A program made the translations under genes and the position numbers. A stretch of 64,000 nucleotides of DNA from positions 2,274,402 through 2,338,401 of the forward strand of contig NZ_CP012369.1 of the NCBI RefSeq assembly GCF_001267405.1, given 5' to 3'. This DNA is from Moorella thermoacetica (GTDB lineage Bacteria; Bacillota; DSM-521; Neomoorellales; Neomoorellaceae). The notes beneath the pieces are model-generated. The model was given only the letters and a program-made list of their open reading frames with translations. It searched no databases and was not told the DNA's origin. This document shows, piece after piece, positions 8,353 to 17,618 of the stretch. Numbering within the stretch: the first letter of the stretch is position 1; every line of letters begins with the position of its first letter.

Positions 8353-8931
8353 TTATTGCTCCCAGCCAAGATTAAATGCCTTTTTATTGACCTCCAAAAA
8401 CCTCTCCGGTACCGAGGCGGCCAGGGCCTCTTCCCAGGCCTCCCGGCTGATGGACAGCCGCCTGGCCAGGGCCCCCATGAGGACCATATTTACGGTTTTG
8501 ACATTGCCGGCCCGGCGGGCCAGGTCCAGGGCGTCCAGGACCACAAGATTTTGGACCAGTTTTCCCATTACCGCAACCAGGTCGGCCGGATAAGTGGCCG
8601 CTCCAGTAAGGACCGGTAAAGGCGGCATCTCCTGGTCGTTGACTATGAGACAACCCCCGGCCTTCAGGTAAGGTAGCCAGCGACATGCCTCCAGCTTCTC
8701 AAAGGCTACCAAGAAGTCGGCTGTGCCCGGGGCTATAACGGGGGCATAGACCCGGGGACCGAAACGAACCTGGGTCACCACGCTGCCGCCCCGCTGGGCC
8801 ATGCCATGGATATCGGATACCTTGACCTCGCCGCCTAGTGAGATAGCCGCCCGGGAGAGGACGCGGCCGGCGAGGATCGTTCCCTGGCCGCCGACGCCGA
8901 CCAGCAAGACGTTAAGCACATCGTTACTCAT
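8353..8931 (-). CDS. iorB: Indolepyruvate:ferredoxin oxidoreductase, beta subunit
   Basis: 192 aa. The gamma-type 2-oxoacid oxidoreductase domain opens with LLVGVGGQGTILAGRVL, the family signature. It partners IorA to oxidatively decarboxylate aryl pyruvates (indolepyruvate, phenylpyruvate, hydroxyphenylpyruvate) to aryl-acetyl-CoA with ferredoxin. The ATG at 8931 overlaps the end of iorA by 8 nt (GATGAGTAA), indicating translational coupling; a longer frame to 9012 inside iorA is rejected because the family motif begins just after the 8931 start. Confidence 0.93.
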   Translation of the reverse strand: MSNDVLNVLLVGVGGQGTILAGRVLSRAAISLGGEVKVSDIHGMAQRGGSVVTQVRFGPRVYAPVIAPGTADFLVAFEKLEACRWLPYLKAGGCLIVNDQEMPPLPVLTGAATYPADLVAVMGKLVQNLVVLDALDLARRAGNVKTVNMVLMGALARRLSISREAWEEALAASVPERFLEVNKKAFNLGWEQ

Positions 8932-10774
8932 CTTCTTCACCAGCCTTCCTGATGGCCTCACCAGGGCAGACCTGGGTACAAAGGCCGCAGCCGTTGCACA
9001 GTACCGGGTCAATCACTCCGTGCCCGTCGCTAAAGGAAATGGCGGGACAGCCCAGGTCCAGGCAATAACGGCAGCTCAGGCAGTTATCGGGGCTTACAGC
9101 GTAAACGGCTTCTTTTTCTTTCTTCAAGAGGGCGCAGGGCCGCCTGGCAATGATTACCGATGGTTCCCTGGCGGCCGTTTCTTCCTGGATCGCCCTCTCG
9201 AGGGTCTCTAGATTATAACTATCAACCACCTGTACCCGGTGCACCCCCAGGGCGCGGGCTATCTGTTCCAGGTCAACCTTAGGGGCCGGCTGATGGGAAG
9301 CAGTATAACCCGTGCCGGGATGGTCCTGGTGGCCGGTCATGGCCGTGGTGCTATTATCCAGGATAATCAAGGTCCCGGTGCCGCCATTGTAGACCATGTC
9401 CAGGAGTCCGGTCATTCCCGAGTGGAGGAAAGTTGAATCGCCAATAACCCCTACCACCCGCCGGGCGAAGTCCGCACCGCGGGCCTTCTCCAGCCCCATG
9501 GCCACCCCCAGGCTGGCCCCCATGCAAATACAGCTATCCATGGCTTGGAGAGGCGGTGTAGCCCCCAGGGTATAGCAGCCGATGTCACCGGCCACCACCA
9601 GCCGGAGCTTTTTCAGGACGTAAAAGACGCCGCGGTGGGGGCAGCCGGGGCACATGAGGGGTGGACGACCGGGGAGTTCAGCCGGCGCGGCAGTCGTCGT
9701 TTCCCTCGCATCCGGGACCGATCCTTCGCCTGCCCTTTGACCGCCCGGGGTCCTCATACCGGGCAAGGCCACCGCAGTCAGATCAGGAGCAACCAGCTCC
9801 GGGGCAACGGCCGCCACCTGCGAGCCCACCGTACGGGCGACAATGGCGCTACTCAATTCATCTACCCTTGGCACCAATTCCTTGCCTACTACACCCAGTC
9901 CCCAGGCGCGGATCTGATCTTCCAGGAAGGGTTCCAGTTCTTCTACCACATAGCAAGTTTTTACTGCCTTTACAAAATCGGAAATCAGCTTCTCCGGCAG
10001 AGGATAAGTTAACCCCAGCTTCAATACCGAAACCCCGGGCAGGGCCTCTTTAACGTACTGGTAGGCAATACCGGAGGTAATGATGCCCACCCGCCGGTCG
10101 GCCCATTCCACCCGGTTGAAGGGGGCAGTTTCCGCATAGGCCGCCAGCTTGAGACGCCGTTCTTCCACCACTACATGGCGGGCCTTGCCAAAGGCCGGTA
10201 GCATGACATACTTGGCGGGCTGTTTGACATAACTTTTAAGCGGCACTTCCTGGCGGTCGCCAAGTTCCACCAGGCTGTAAGAATGGGCAATCCGGGTGGT
10301 CAGGCGTAAAATTACCGGGGTATCAAATTCCTCGCTTAAATTAAAAGCCTGCATGACCATATCCTTAACTTCCTGGCTGTCGGCAGGCTCCAAGCAGGGT
10401 ATCTGGGCCATGCGGGCGTAAAAGCGGTTATCCTGCTCGTTCTGGGAGCTAAAAAGGCCGGGGTCGTCGGCCGAAACCAGGACCAGCCCGGCATTGACGC
10501 CGGTATAGGCCAGGGTCATCAGGGGATCGGCGGCGACGTTAACACCCACATGTTTCATAGCGGCCAGGGAGCGCGCGCCGCCTATGGCCGCACCAATGGC
10601 TACCTCCAGGGCCACCTTTTCGTTGGGCGCCCATTCCGCGTATACCTCCGGATAGCGGGCCAGGGCTTCTATAATCTCTGTACTCGGCGTCCCCGGGTAA
10701 GCGGCGGCCACCCGGACCCCGGCTTCCCAGGCCCCCCGGGCCAGGGCATGGTTGCCGATTAACAGTTCCCGCAC
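8924..10774 (-). CDS. iorA: Indolepyruvate:ferredoxin oxidoreductase, alpha subunit
   Basis: 616 aa from GTG 10774 (AGAGGTGAAATC upstream), giving the usual MRELLIGNHALARGA start; the frame continues open to 10828. Order: pyrimidine-binding N-domain (YPGTPSTEI), middle transketolase-like domain, ThDP-binding domain (GCPHRGVFY, then GDIGCYTLG and GDSTFLHSG), and a C-terminal 2x[4Fe-4S] ferredoxin (CLSCRYCLDLGC and CNGCGLCTQVCP). It converts aryl pyruvates plus CoA to aryl-acetyl-CoA, CO2 and reduced ferredoxin. Coupled to iorB downstream; a phenylacetate-CoA ligase upstream fits the same aromatic pathway. Confidence 0.95.
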   Translation of the reverse strand: MRELLIGNHALARGAWEAGVRVAAAYPGTPSTEIIEALARYPEVYAEWAPNEKVALEVAIGAAIGGARSLAAMKHVGVNVAADPLMTLAYTGVNAGLVLVSADDPGLFSSQNEQDNRFYARMAQIPCLEPADSQEVKDMVMQAFNLSEEFDTPVILRLTTRIAHSYSLVELGDRQEVPLKSYVKQPAKYVMLPAFGKARHVVVEERRLKLAAYAETAPFNRVEWADRRVGIITSGIAYQYVKEALPGVSVLKLGLTYPLPEKLISDFVKAVKTCYVVEELEPFLEDQIRAWGLGVVGKELVPRVDELSSAIVARTVGSQVAAVAPELVAPDLTAVALPGMRTPGGQRAGEGSVPDARETTTAAPAELPGRPPLMCPGCPHRGVFYVLKKLRLVVAGDIGCYTLGATPPLQAMDSCICMGASLGVAMGLEKARGADFARRVVGVIGDSTFLHSGMTGLLDMVYNGGTGTLIILDNSTTAMTGHQDHPGTGYTASHQPAPKVDLEQIARALGVHRVQVVDSYNLETLERAIQEETAAREPSVIIARRPCALLKKEKEAVYAVSPDNCLSCRYCLDLGCPAISFSDGHGVIDPVLCNGCGLCTQVCPGEAIRKAGEEDE

Positions 10775-10981
10775 GATTTCACCTCTCCCGTACTCCAGGC
10801 CCGCCGTAATCCGGGCCAAGGCTTTCATTCACTTTATATTCCAAAACCCAATGCGAAGTATATAGCCACACCAGCTTCAGCCATTTTATCATTCTGAAAG
10901 TATGGTGATCAACTCCCTAATTTTTCTTTGAATACAGTTTGGATATGATCAAAATTCCCCGCACAGCGGCATGCCGTCTTA

Positions 10982-11011
10982 AATTAAAACAGGCCGCCCT
11001 TATCCGGCGGC
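10982..11011 (-). terminator. Rho-independent terminator after the paaK transcript
   Basis: Minus strand GCCGCC (11011-11006), 7-nt loop, GGCGGC (10998-10993), then CTGTTTTAATTT. It closes the symporter-paaK unit and its downstream remnant frame. Confidence 0.7.
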
Positions 11012-11027
11012 TTAAAAGAATACCACC

Positions 11028-11201
11028 TTACCTCCCTACGCTTAACAGGTTCTCCCACTCCTGTTCAGTTTCCCAAATATCAAATTCACCCGCTTCAACA
11101 GGTTTTGTAGCCAGCGTAACCCCGTCTGCCTCTCCTAACATAGGTTCATCAATTGTAATCTGTTGGTCGGCACGGAGTCGACCCCTAATGGTATGTGGCA
11201 G
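11028..11201 (-). pseudogene. Remnant small-protein frame, possibly antitoxin-like
   Basis: Directly after the paaK stop and in the same frame, an open stretch of 57 codons ends in TAA at 11028. It reads like a real protein (IRGRLRADQQITIDEPML near its start, GEFDIWETEQEWENLLSVGR at its end), reminiscent of small type II antitoxin-like proteins. The only in-frame ATG would give 37 residues, so the 5' end appears lost or the start is non-canonical. No toxin gene is adjacent. Function not assignable. Confidence 0.4.
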
Positions 11202-12494
11202 CTACCGCAGATCCACCACCCGCCGGGCCTTGCCCTCGCTCCGGGCGATACTGTGGGGTTCCACCAAGCGCACCCTGGCCTTCAGCTGCAGTACCGTGTG
11301 CAGGCGGTCCATGACCTTTTCCTCCAGTTCTTCCAGGTGACGGTAACGGTCGCTGAAAAAGTCAGGATCTACCTCCACCCGCACCTCCAGCTCGTCGAGG
11401 TAGTTGCGCCGGCTGACGATGAGCTGGTAGTGGGGCGACACGCCGTCTATTTCCATCAGGACGCTCTCCACCTGGGAGGGGAAGACGTTGACGCCCCGGA
11501 TAATGAGCATGTCGTCCGTGCGGCCGGTAATCTTGGCCAGGCGGGCCGTGGTGCGGCCGCAGCGGCAGGGTTCAAAGTTTAAGGAGGAAATATCCCGGGT
11601 GCGGTAGCGTAGCACCGGCAACGCTTCTTTGGTCAGGGTGGTGATGACCACCTCGCCCTTGACCCCGGGTGGGCAGGGTTCCCCGGTGGTCGGATCCAGG
11701 ATCTCCACCAGGAAGTGATCCTCGGCCACGTGCTGGCCGTCCTGGTACTCGCACTCGCCGGAAACGCCGGGACCCATCACCTCCGTAAGGCCGTAGTTGT
11801 CAGTTGCCCGCATCCCCCAGCGCCGCTCGATCTCTTTGAGCATCTCCCGGCTGGAGGCCTCGCCGCCGAAGAGACCCAGGCGAACGGGGAGGGCCTGAGG
11901 ATCCACTCCTTCCTCTTCCGCTACCTCCGCCAGGTGCAGGATATAAGAAGGTGTCCCCACTAAGACGGTAGTGCCGAAGTCGCGCATTAACATAATATGG
12001 CGCTTGGAATTGCCGGCCGAGGCCGGGACAACAGTGGCCCCGACCCGCTCCAGCCCGTAGTGCAGGCCAAAACCGCCGGTGAAGAGGCCGTAACCAAAAA
12101 CCACCTGGGCGACATCCGCAGGCGTCACCCCGGCCAGGGAAACCATTCGCGCCACCAGGTCCGTCCAGGTCTCCAGATCCCGGCGGGTATAACCCACCAC
12201 CACCGGCCGACCGGTCGTGCCGGAGGAAGCCTGGAGGCGGACAACATCCTTCAACGGCACAGCAAAGAGGCCATAGGGGTAATTCTGGCGGAAGTCCTCC
12301 TTGGTGGTCATGGGGAGCAGGCGCACGTCTTCGAGGCTGCGGATGTCCGAAGGCCGGATACCTTTTGTTTCCATGGCCTGGCGATAAAAGGGTACCCTCT
12401 CGTAGGCCCTGGCCACCGTCTCCTGGAGGCGCGCCAGTTGCAGGGCCTCGATCTCCGCCCGGGGGCGGCATTCATTTTCCGAATCCCAGATCAT
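11202..12494 (-). CDS. paaK: Phenylacetate-CoA ligase
   Basis: 430 aa, standard for the PaaK adenylate-forming ligase. ATP-binding loop QASSGTTGRPVVVGYTRRD (about residues 88-106), the aryl-acid pocket region YGLTEVMGPGVSGEC (about residue 237) and the YRTRDIS hinge segment are present. It activates phenylacetate (or other aryl acetates) to the CoA thioester; run backward with IOR-derived aryl-acetyl-CoA it could yield ATP. Its start overlaps the symporter stop by 23 nt, so the two are co-transcribed. Substrate range is inferred. Confidence 0.92.
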   Translation of the reverse strand: MIWDSENECRPRAEIEALQLARLQETVARAYERVPFYRQAMETKGIRPSDIRSLEDVRLLPMTTKEDFRQNYPYGLFAVPLKDVVRLQASSGTTGRPVVVGYTRRDLETWTDLVARMVSLAGVTPADVAQVVFGYGLFTGGFGLHYGLERVGATVVPASAGNSKRHIMLMRDFGTTVLVGTPSYILHLAEVAEEEGVDPQALPVRLGLFGGEASSREMLKEIERRWGMRATDNYGLTEVMGPGVSGECEYQDGQHVAEDHFLVEILDPTTGEPCPPGVKGEVVITTLTKEALPVLRYRTRDISSLNFEPCRCGRTTARLAKITGRTDDMLIIRGVNVFPSQVESVLMEIDGVSPHYQLIVSRRNYLDELEVRVEVDPDFFSDRYRHLEELEEKVMDRLHTVLQLKARVRLVEPHSIARSEGKARRVVDLR

Positions 12495-13986
12495 CAGTCA
12501 TCAATCCTTTAGTTGCCGTAGTAGTTGTCCTATCAGCACCAAAAACTTTAGCTAGATGTTCCCTGGAAAAGGCCGGCGTGACGAGGCTCACCATGGGAAC
12601 CACTCCCAGAGGGATAACCATGGCCAGGGAGCCTATCGTCGGGATGACGCTGCCATCCAGGTGGTAGTAAAAGGACAGGCCCAGGGATATAGCCAGCCCG
12701 CTCAGGAGCCCCGCCCAGGCCCCGGCTTTAGTGGTCCGGGGCCAGTACAGGCCGTAGATATAAGGGGCCAGGAAGGCTCCGGCCACCGTGCCCCAGGAGA
12801 GGGACATGAGGACCAGGATAATAGTGGGCTTCAGGGCAATATAGACCGAAAGGCCAATAAAGAAGAAACACAGGAAACGCAGCAGGGCCAGGATTATACG
12901 GCGGGAAACCCCAGGAGCTCCGCCCTGGACCAGGTCAATAGCCACCGCGGAACTCGATACCAGTACCAGGGAAGCCAGGGTAGACATGGAGGCCGCCAGC
13001 ACCAGCAGCAACAAGAGCAGGCCTATCCAGGGCGGCAGATAATGATTGATAATCTGGGGCATAATGAGATCCGGGTTAGGTTGGCCGTTAAGCAAGGGCA
13101 TCTGGTTGTTGAAGAAGAGACGGCCAAAGGCGCCGGTGAAATATGCACCGGTAGCTATAATCAGGGCGAACAGGGTCGAAACCACCGTCGCCGGCCAGAT
13201 GGAACCTTCATCTTTAATAGCGTAAAACTTCTGTACCATCTGGGGCAGGCCCCAGGGTCCCAGGCTGGTGAGCACTACCAGGGAAAGGAGGGCGAACCAG
13301 TTGGGGCCCAACGGGTTAACCAGGCGCGGGTCGATGGCCGCCAGGCGGCTGATGCCGCCAGCCAGCCCGCCCACAGGCGGCGCAGATATAACATAATATA
13401 TCAGGACCACAACGCCGCCAATCATAATCAAACCCTGGATGAAATCAGTCAGGGTAACGGCAATGTAGCCGCCCAGGACCAGATAAAGGGCCGTAAAGGC
13501 AGCCATGGCAATGAGGGCTGTGGTAAAGTTAATGCGGAAAACCTGCTCGAAGAGGTAACTCAAACCCATATAAACCGAAGCCGAATACGGTACCAGGAAA
13601 ATAAAGATTACCAGCGCCCCCAACGTTCGTAAAGCCGGGCTGTCGTAACGTGCGGCCAGGAACTCGGGCATGGTCATGGCCTTCAAGCGAACCGTCATTT
13701 CCCTGGTCGGCCGCGCCAGGACCTTCCAGGCCAGGAAACTGCCGATGAAGGCGTTACCGATGACGATCCACAGGTCGGACAGGCCGAAACCCCACCCCAC
13801 TTTACCGGCATAACCTATAAAAATAACGGCGGAAAAGTAAGTCGTCCCGTAAGCAAAGGCCGATACCCAGGGGCCCACGGTACGATTACCCAGGAAAAAG
13901 CCGCCGACATCCCGCGATTTCTTCAAGCTATAAAAACCGATTGCCAAAAGCACGGCAAAATACAGGCCCAAAATAAAAAACTTCAC
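12472..13986 (-). CDS. Sodium:solute symporter family protein
   Basis: 504 aa with about 13 hydrophobic segments. N-terminal FFLGNRTVGPWVSAFAYGTTYFSAVIFIG, ALVIFIFLVPYSASVYMGLSYLF and the later LLVLAASMSTLASLVLVSSSAVAIDLV match the SSS (LeuT-fold) core. GTG 13986 has GGAGG at 8-nt spacing. Overlap with paaK implies import of an aromatic or other organic acid that the ligase activates; the substrate cannot be told from sequence alone. The 219 bp upstream (13987-14205) separates it from the methyltransferase cassette and presumably holds its promoter. Confidence 0.9.
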   Translation of the reverse strand: MKFFILGLYFAVLLAIGFYSLKKSRDVGGFFLGNRTVGPWVSAFAYGTTYFSAVIFIGYAGKVGWGFGLSDLWIVIGNAFIGSFLAWKVLARPTREMTVRLKAMTMPEFLAARYDSPALRTLGALVIFIFLVPYSASVYMGLSYLFEQVFRINFTTALIAMAAFTALYLVLGGYIAVTLTDFIQGLIMIGGVVVLIYYVISAPPVGGLAGGISRLAAIDPRLVNPLGPNWFALLSLVVLTSLGPWGLPQMVQKFYAIKDEGSIWPATVVSTLFALIIATGAYFTGAFGRLFFNNQMPLLNGQPNPDLIMPQIINHYLPPWIGLLLLLLVLAASMSTLASLVLVSSSAVAIDLVQGGAPGVSRRIILALLRFLCFFFIGLSVYIALKPTIILVLMSLSWGTVAGAFLAPYIYGLYWPRTTKAGAWAGLLSGLAISLGLSFYYHLDGSVIPTIGSLAMVIPLGVVPMVSLVTPAFSREHLAKVFGADRTTTTATKGLMTDDLGFGK

Positions 13987-14205
13987 CCTGCCATCCTCCC
14001 GTCCTGCCTTGAAGTTTAATTGGTTTTCTTATTCCACATCAAAGAGTAGAATCCTGCCGGGCCAGTTAAGTTTCTTTAATCGTTTTGTACAGTTAAAATA
14101 CGGCGATACGCTGGCCGAGAAAGGGTAAATACACTAAATACAGTTAGGGCTGTCCTTTTTACGCAGACGTCCACATTGGCTATTTGCTGGGCCAGCAATG
14201 GGTTA

Positions 14206-14394
14206 TCAAAATATTATGAGGTTTAATCCATTACTACCAAAAAGCATTCCTAGACCCCAAAAAATTACTAACCCAGGAACGCCGATACGAAATGCCAGCT
14301 TGGTCGAAAAAGTACCAGGAGCAACAAAATCGACAAAAGCAGAATCATCTATTCCCTCCATTTCCCATTTTTGGGGTACCGGCGTTCTAATCAT
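14206..14394 (-). CDS. Small membrane protein, third gene of the methyltransferase/nuclease cassette
   Basis: 62 aa, not recognised. The ATG overlaps the nuclease stop in an ATGA arrangement (14394-14391), the classical sign of translational coupling and the main reason to believe it. The N-terminal half is polar with a KWEMEG and DDSAFVDF stretch; the C-terminal third (GVPGLVIFWGLGMLFG) is a single likely transmembrane segment. An antisense plus-strand frame over the same bases has no such support. Function unknown; it could be a membrane effector or an inhibitor of the nuclease. Confidence 0.55.
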   Translation of the reverse strand: MIRTPVPQKWEMEGIDDSAFVDFVAPGTFSTKLAFRIGVPGLVIFWGLGMLFGSNGLNLIIF

Positions 14395-15419
14395 TTAGTC
14401 CTGAACTCCTGCAACCTCGTACACTCAAGTAAACGGTCCAGAGTTTTCAAAGTAAAAACTTTACCCCGCGTTGCCATCAACAGTTTCTTCATATCTTCTT
14501 TCCGTACGCCAAAACCACGGCCGGCGATGCAGGCAATTACCTCAAATCCGGGCTTACCGTTTACTAGTCTCTCCGCACTCAACTCTCCCAGGTGCTGGAC
14601 CCGGGTAACTTTGTCCCGGGCTGTGCCGTCGTCTTCGGTAATTTTAGCTTCGATAACTACACGGGGATTAAATTCATCAGGGATAATAAAGTCTGGCGCC
14701 TGATCAAAACCGGGGATTTTTTCTGCTCTCTTCGTTTTACGGTAGCTGATACCGGCTCCCGCCAGGATTTCTTCAATAGCATTTTCCAGTACATTACCTA
14801 TGAGCTCGGAGACAGAATCGCGGTGCCCGGCAAAGGGGCGGCCCAGAAACCTTTCATAAAGCAACATGGCATAGGGAACCCCCATACCCGCCAGGTTCCT
14901 GATACCAGCCAGCCCACTGCTCGTATCCGCTTTATCAAGGCGGTGGATCTTGTCCCCTTCTACCTGCGGAGCACCTTCCCGGAGTAAATGGCAGGCAGTC
15001 TCCAGCATGGCAATTACCCGCTTCTGCATCAAGGGAGAAAACCTGATTGGCTTCAAAGGAGCTATTCTAATCCGTCTGTCCAGGGCACGACTGAAGCCCT
15101 GGGAAATCTCTATGCCTGTTCTCTGGCTGGTAATGTAAGCCCATTCCGGCGGTGTAAAACCCAGGATAGTCCGTAAAACAATCAATGCCAGCGGGACTTC
15201 TTGTATTTTCTCTAAAATCACGTCGGGATGTAAAGAAATGAAGCCATTGGTGGCTTGCTTTAAGGCCTCATAGGCCCTGGCAAAAACCGGATATTCAATA
15301 AAACCCCGACCTTTGGGTATAACCATGAATTCAGATTCAAGGCAAGAAAAAACTACCCCCACATAGGCGTCCAGGTCAGCCCGTAATTCCTCCAGTGAGG
15401 CTTCAAAAGGATACTTCAT
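14391..15419 (-). CDS. PD-(D/E)XK nuclease-like protein, putative restriction component
   Basis: 342 aa from ATG 15419 (GGAG upstream, 17-nt overlap with the methyltransferase end); GTG 15452 and ATG 15434 are alternatives. Residues 1-200 form an unrecognised, probably helical domain. The C-terminal part carries the PD-(D/E)XK signature: an upstream Glu in NVLENAIEEIL (about 209-219), APDFIIPDEF (Asp243) and VVIEAKI (Glu257-Ala-Lys259), followed by basic DKVTRVQHL. That spacing and the hydrophobic strands match restriction-type endonucleases. Genetic coupling to a DNA methyltransferase supports a restriction role. No HNH or other nuclease motif was seen. The fold assignment is moderately secure; the role is inference. 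Confidence 0.7.
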   Translation of the reverse strand: MKYPFEASLEELRADLDAYVGVVFSCLESEFMVIPKGRGFIEYPVFARAYEALKQATNGFISLHPDVILEKIQEVPLALIVLRTILGFTPPEWAYITSQRTGIEISQGFSRALDRRIRIAPLKPIRFSPLMQKRVIAMLETACHLLREGAPQVEGDKIHRLDKADTSSGLAGIRNLAGMGVPYAMLLYERFLGRPFAGHRDSVSELIGNVLENAIEEILAGAGISYRKTKRAEKIPGFDQAPDFIIPDEFNPRVVIEAKITEDDGTARDKVTRVQHLGELSAERLVNGKPGFEVIACIAGRGFGVRKEDMKKLLMATRGKVFTLKTLDRLLECTRLQEFRTK

Positions 15420-17610
15420 CACCGCCAGCTCCATATTCAGATTCACCTTCACACACGATGGTTTCGCGCCTCGTCTTCAGCTGTACTCCGTTCTCCTCTA
15501 AATATGTCTCGATAGCACCGGCGCCGCCCAGTTCATCAATCATCCTGGCAATCAAGGCGAACTTTTTATCCCAACTTAGATTTTTATCCCATGTTGCCCG
15601 TAAATACCATACGGCCAGCCGGATTAAATGGCCGTAAATAATGCAACGAGTATCTCCCCTCGTCACAGGCACTCCGCCCTTTTCCAGTTCCTCCAGTTCC
15701 TTTATGATTAAGGCCGCAATTTGCTCCGGTTCTTTCACCAGCAGGCGCCGTGAAACTACACCTGTAGTCCGGCAAACGAAAACCGTATCTATAATTGAAG
15801 AACCGGTACCGTTGATATGGATGGAGGCTGCCATTTCCGCCGGACAGGGCAAGGTGGCTGTACAGGCCAGACCGGCATCTAGCAGGGCCACGGCAACAGG
15901 GTAATAAGCTTCAAGCCTGTTATGGTGATAAGTAAAGACAAAGGGGGCGCCCGGTTTTAAGGCTGCGGCCATATTAGAAAAAACCCGGCTCAACCCCCCG
16001 GTAAAATCATCGATCCCCCTGGACATGGTAGTATTACCTGTGAGTTCTTCAGGATTACGGGTTGTCCGTGGGGTAAATACCGGGTTACTAGCCCCCACCA
16101 GGCGCCGCAGCCATACATAACAAAAATCCATGAGTTCGGCATACTGGACGTTGGCAAAATAAGGCGGGTCGGTAAGAACGGCATCCAGGGAAGATGGTTT
16201 CAGAAAGGCCGTGGTGGCACTGGCGCACCTTAAATCTACCTCCCGCTGTTGCGTCATCCCTTGGCGGCGCTCCCCTATCCATTCTCCTTTGATCCATAAC
16301 TGCCGTTTACGGCCATTCACATGCCTTATTTCAAAGGGCCACTGGCAATAGTGTTTGGCCTTTAAATATTTGTCGACAATATTGGTCCAGCCGCCACTGC
16401 CAATATTTAGACCCGTTTTTCCCCCAGGTATCCCCAACATGTTGGATTCGCACTGGATTAAGCCGACGGGGAAACCGTGAACAGAGAAAATATCCAGGGA
16501 TTTCAGGGCATAGGGGTCGTAACGACAAAGCATGTTTTGATAGCGCAGCAGATCGGAAAGATTGGTGGCCAGGGCGTTTTTAATGCGTTCATCCGGCTGC
16601 TGGCTTATTTTCCGGGCGAGCAACTCCAAACCAAGGAGCTGGCGTTCGTTAAACATCTCCCGGTAATAGCGGTAACCCCACCGGTGGAGCCGGTTTGTCT
16701 CATCGCCAGCGGGTATTTTTTCTTCGGGAACAAACTGCGGCTGGAGCGCCTCCCATGTGCCAACAGCGGTTGCGAATTTGGCCAGATCATCAGCATCCGG
16801 TTTTTTAAAAAAGCGACCCCGGTGCTCAGGCTTGCAATAGGAGCAGTGATATTCAATGGCCACCATCCGGTGCCCGGGAGGGCCACTTTCCGGGTCAGGA
16901 TAAGAATTTCTAACGCCACAATGAGGACAAGGGCACTGGTTACGACCAGCCGGGCCTTTTGTTTTTAATTCTTCGCCGCAATTATGGCAGTGGCCGGGAT
17001 TTCTTTTATCCCCGACTTCGTTAAGGCTACCGCAGGTGGAACAGATTATGACATCCTTGGGGTGACGCCCCTTTTGCGCCAGAACATACCCTGGAAAGAG
17101 ATCAAATTCCCGGCCGCAATTATGACAGCGATGGACCTTTACCCAAAGGAAGTATTTTACCAGGGCATCCTGGCGCCCGCATATGGGACACCTGGTCCGG
17201 TAAAAAGGACCTACCTTTTCTTCTAAAAAAAATCCAACTTCCCGGGCTGCCTGCTGGTAAGCTTCCAAGTTCAGATGCTCAATCTCCTCGCGGACAATCC
17301 AATAAGCCATAGGATTAATATCATAACCCAGAATATGGCAGCCGAGACGGTTGGCCTCAATAAGGGGTGTTCCCCCGCCCATAAAAGGATCGGCCACCTT
17401 AAGACCTTGAAAATTATGGGAACGGTAGTAATTGTCGGCTAAATTGCCCTGTGCAAACTCTGCCAGTAGTAGACTGCGAAACAATGTGCCTGGCCGGCGG
17501 GCAAACCATTTGTGTACGGCAATAATGGGTCGATAATTCTGCTGGATTTGCTTTTCATGCAGGGCCAGGTCGGCCACAAAGGCTATGTCAAAGTTACGCT
17601 CGATTGTCAT
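15403..17610 (-). CDS. DNA methyltransferase with zinc-ribbon insert (DUF1156-like)
   Basis: 735 aa from ATG 17610 (CCGGAG at 7-nt spacing); a weaker ATG at 17658 exists. HKWFARRPGTLFRSLLLAEF (33-52) resembles the DUF1156 N-terminus. AdoMet motif I is VADPFMGGGT (72-81); catalytic motif IV is TDPPY (480-484), giving an alpha-like I...IV order. Between them lie six CxxC pairs (141/144, 162/165, 190/193, 208/211, 228/231, 256/259), i.e. about three zinc ribbons, possibly the DNA-recognition part. DPPY predicts N6-adenine or N4-cytosine methylation. It precedes a nuclease-like gene, so it is presumably the protective methylase. Confidence 0.82.
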   Translation of the reverse strand: MTIERNFDIAFVADLALHEKQIQQNYRPIIAVHKWFARRPGTLFRSLLLAEFAQGNLADNYYRSHNFQGLKVADPFMGGGTPLIEANRLGCHILGYDINPMAYWIVREEIEHLNLEAYQQAAREVGFFLEEKVGPFYRTRCPICGRQDALVKYFLWVKVHRCHNCGREFDLFPGYVLAQKGRHPKDVIICSTCGSLNEVGDKRNPGHCHNCGEELKTKGPAGRNQCPCPHCGVRNSYPDPESGPPGHRMVAIEYHCSYCKPEHRGRFFKKPDADDLAKFATAVGTWEALQPQFVPEEKIPAGDETNRLHRWGYRYYREMFNERQLLGLELLARKISQQPDERIKNALATNLSDLLRYQNMLCRYDPYALKSLDIFSVHGFPVGLIQCESNMLGIPGGKTGLNIGSGGWTNIVDKYLKAKHYCQWPFEIRHVNGRKRQLWIKGEWIGERRQGMTQQREVDLRCASATTAFLKPSSLDAVLTDPPYFANVQYAELMDFCYVWLRRLVGASNPVFTPRTTRNPEELTGNTTMSRGIDDFTGGLSRVFSNMAAALKPGAPFVFTYHHNRLEAYYPVAVALLDAGLACTATLPCPAEMAASIHINGTGSSIIDTVFVCRTTGVVSRRLLVKEPEQIAALIIKELEELEKGGVPVTRGDTRCIIYGHLIRLAVWYLRATWDKNLSWDKKFALIARMIDELGGAGAIETYLEENGVQLKTRRETIVCEGESEYGAGGDEVSF

Positions 17611-17618
17611 ATAAGCGC

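Larger units (their letters stand above)
10829..11201. other. Gap between paaK and iorA: gene remnant plus terminator
   Basis: Contains the coding-like remnant at 11028-11201 and the terminator at 10982-11011. The remaining ~150 bp next to iorA is AT-richer and presumably holds the iorAB promoter, but no convincing -35/-10 pair was identified. Confidence 0.5.

Noticed and set aside
12556-13632. 358-codon plus-strand frame
   Set aside because: Antisense to the symporter gene; the sequence is Gln/Gly-rich as expected for the complement of membrane-protein codons.
14198-14398. 66-codon plus-strand frame opposite the small membrane protein
   Set aside because: It lacks the coupling and ribosome binding site seen on the minus strand, where the ATGA junction favours the other frame.
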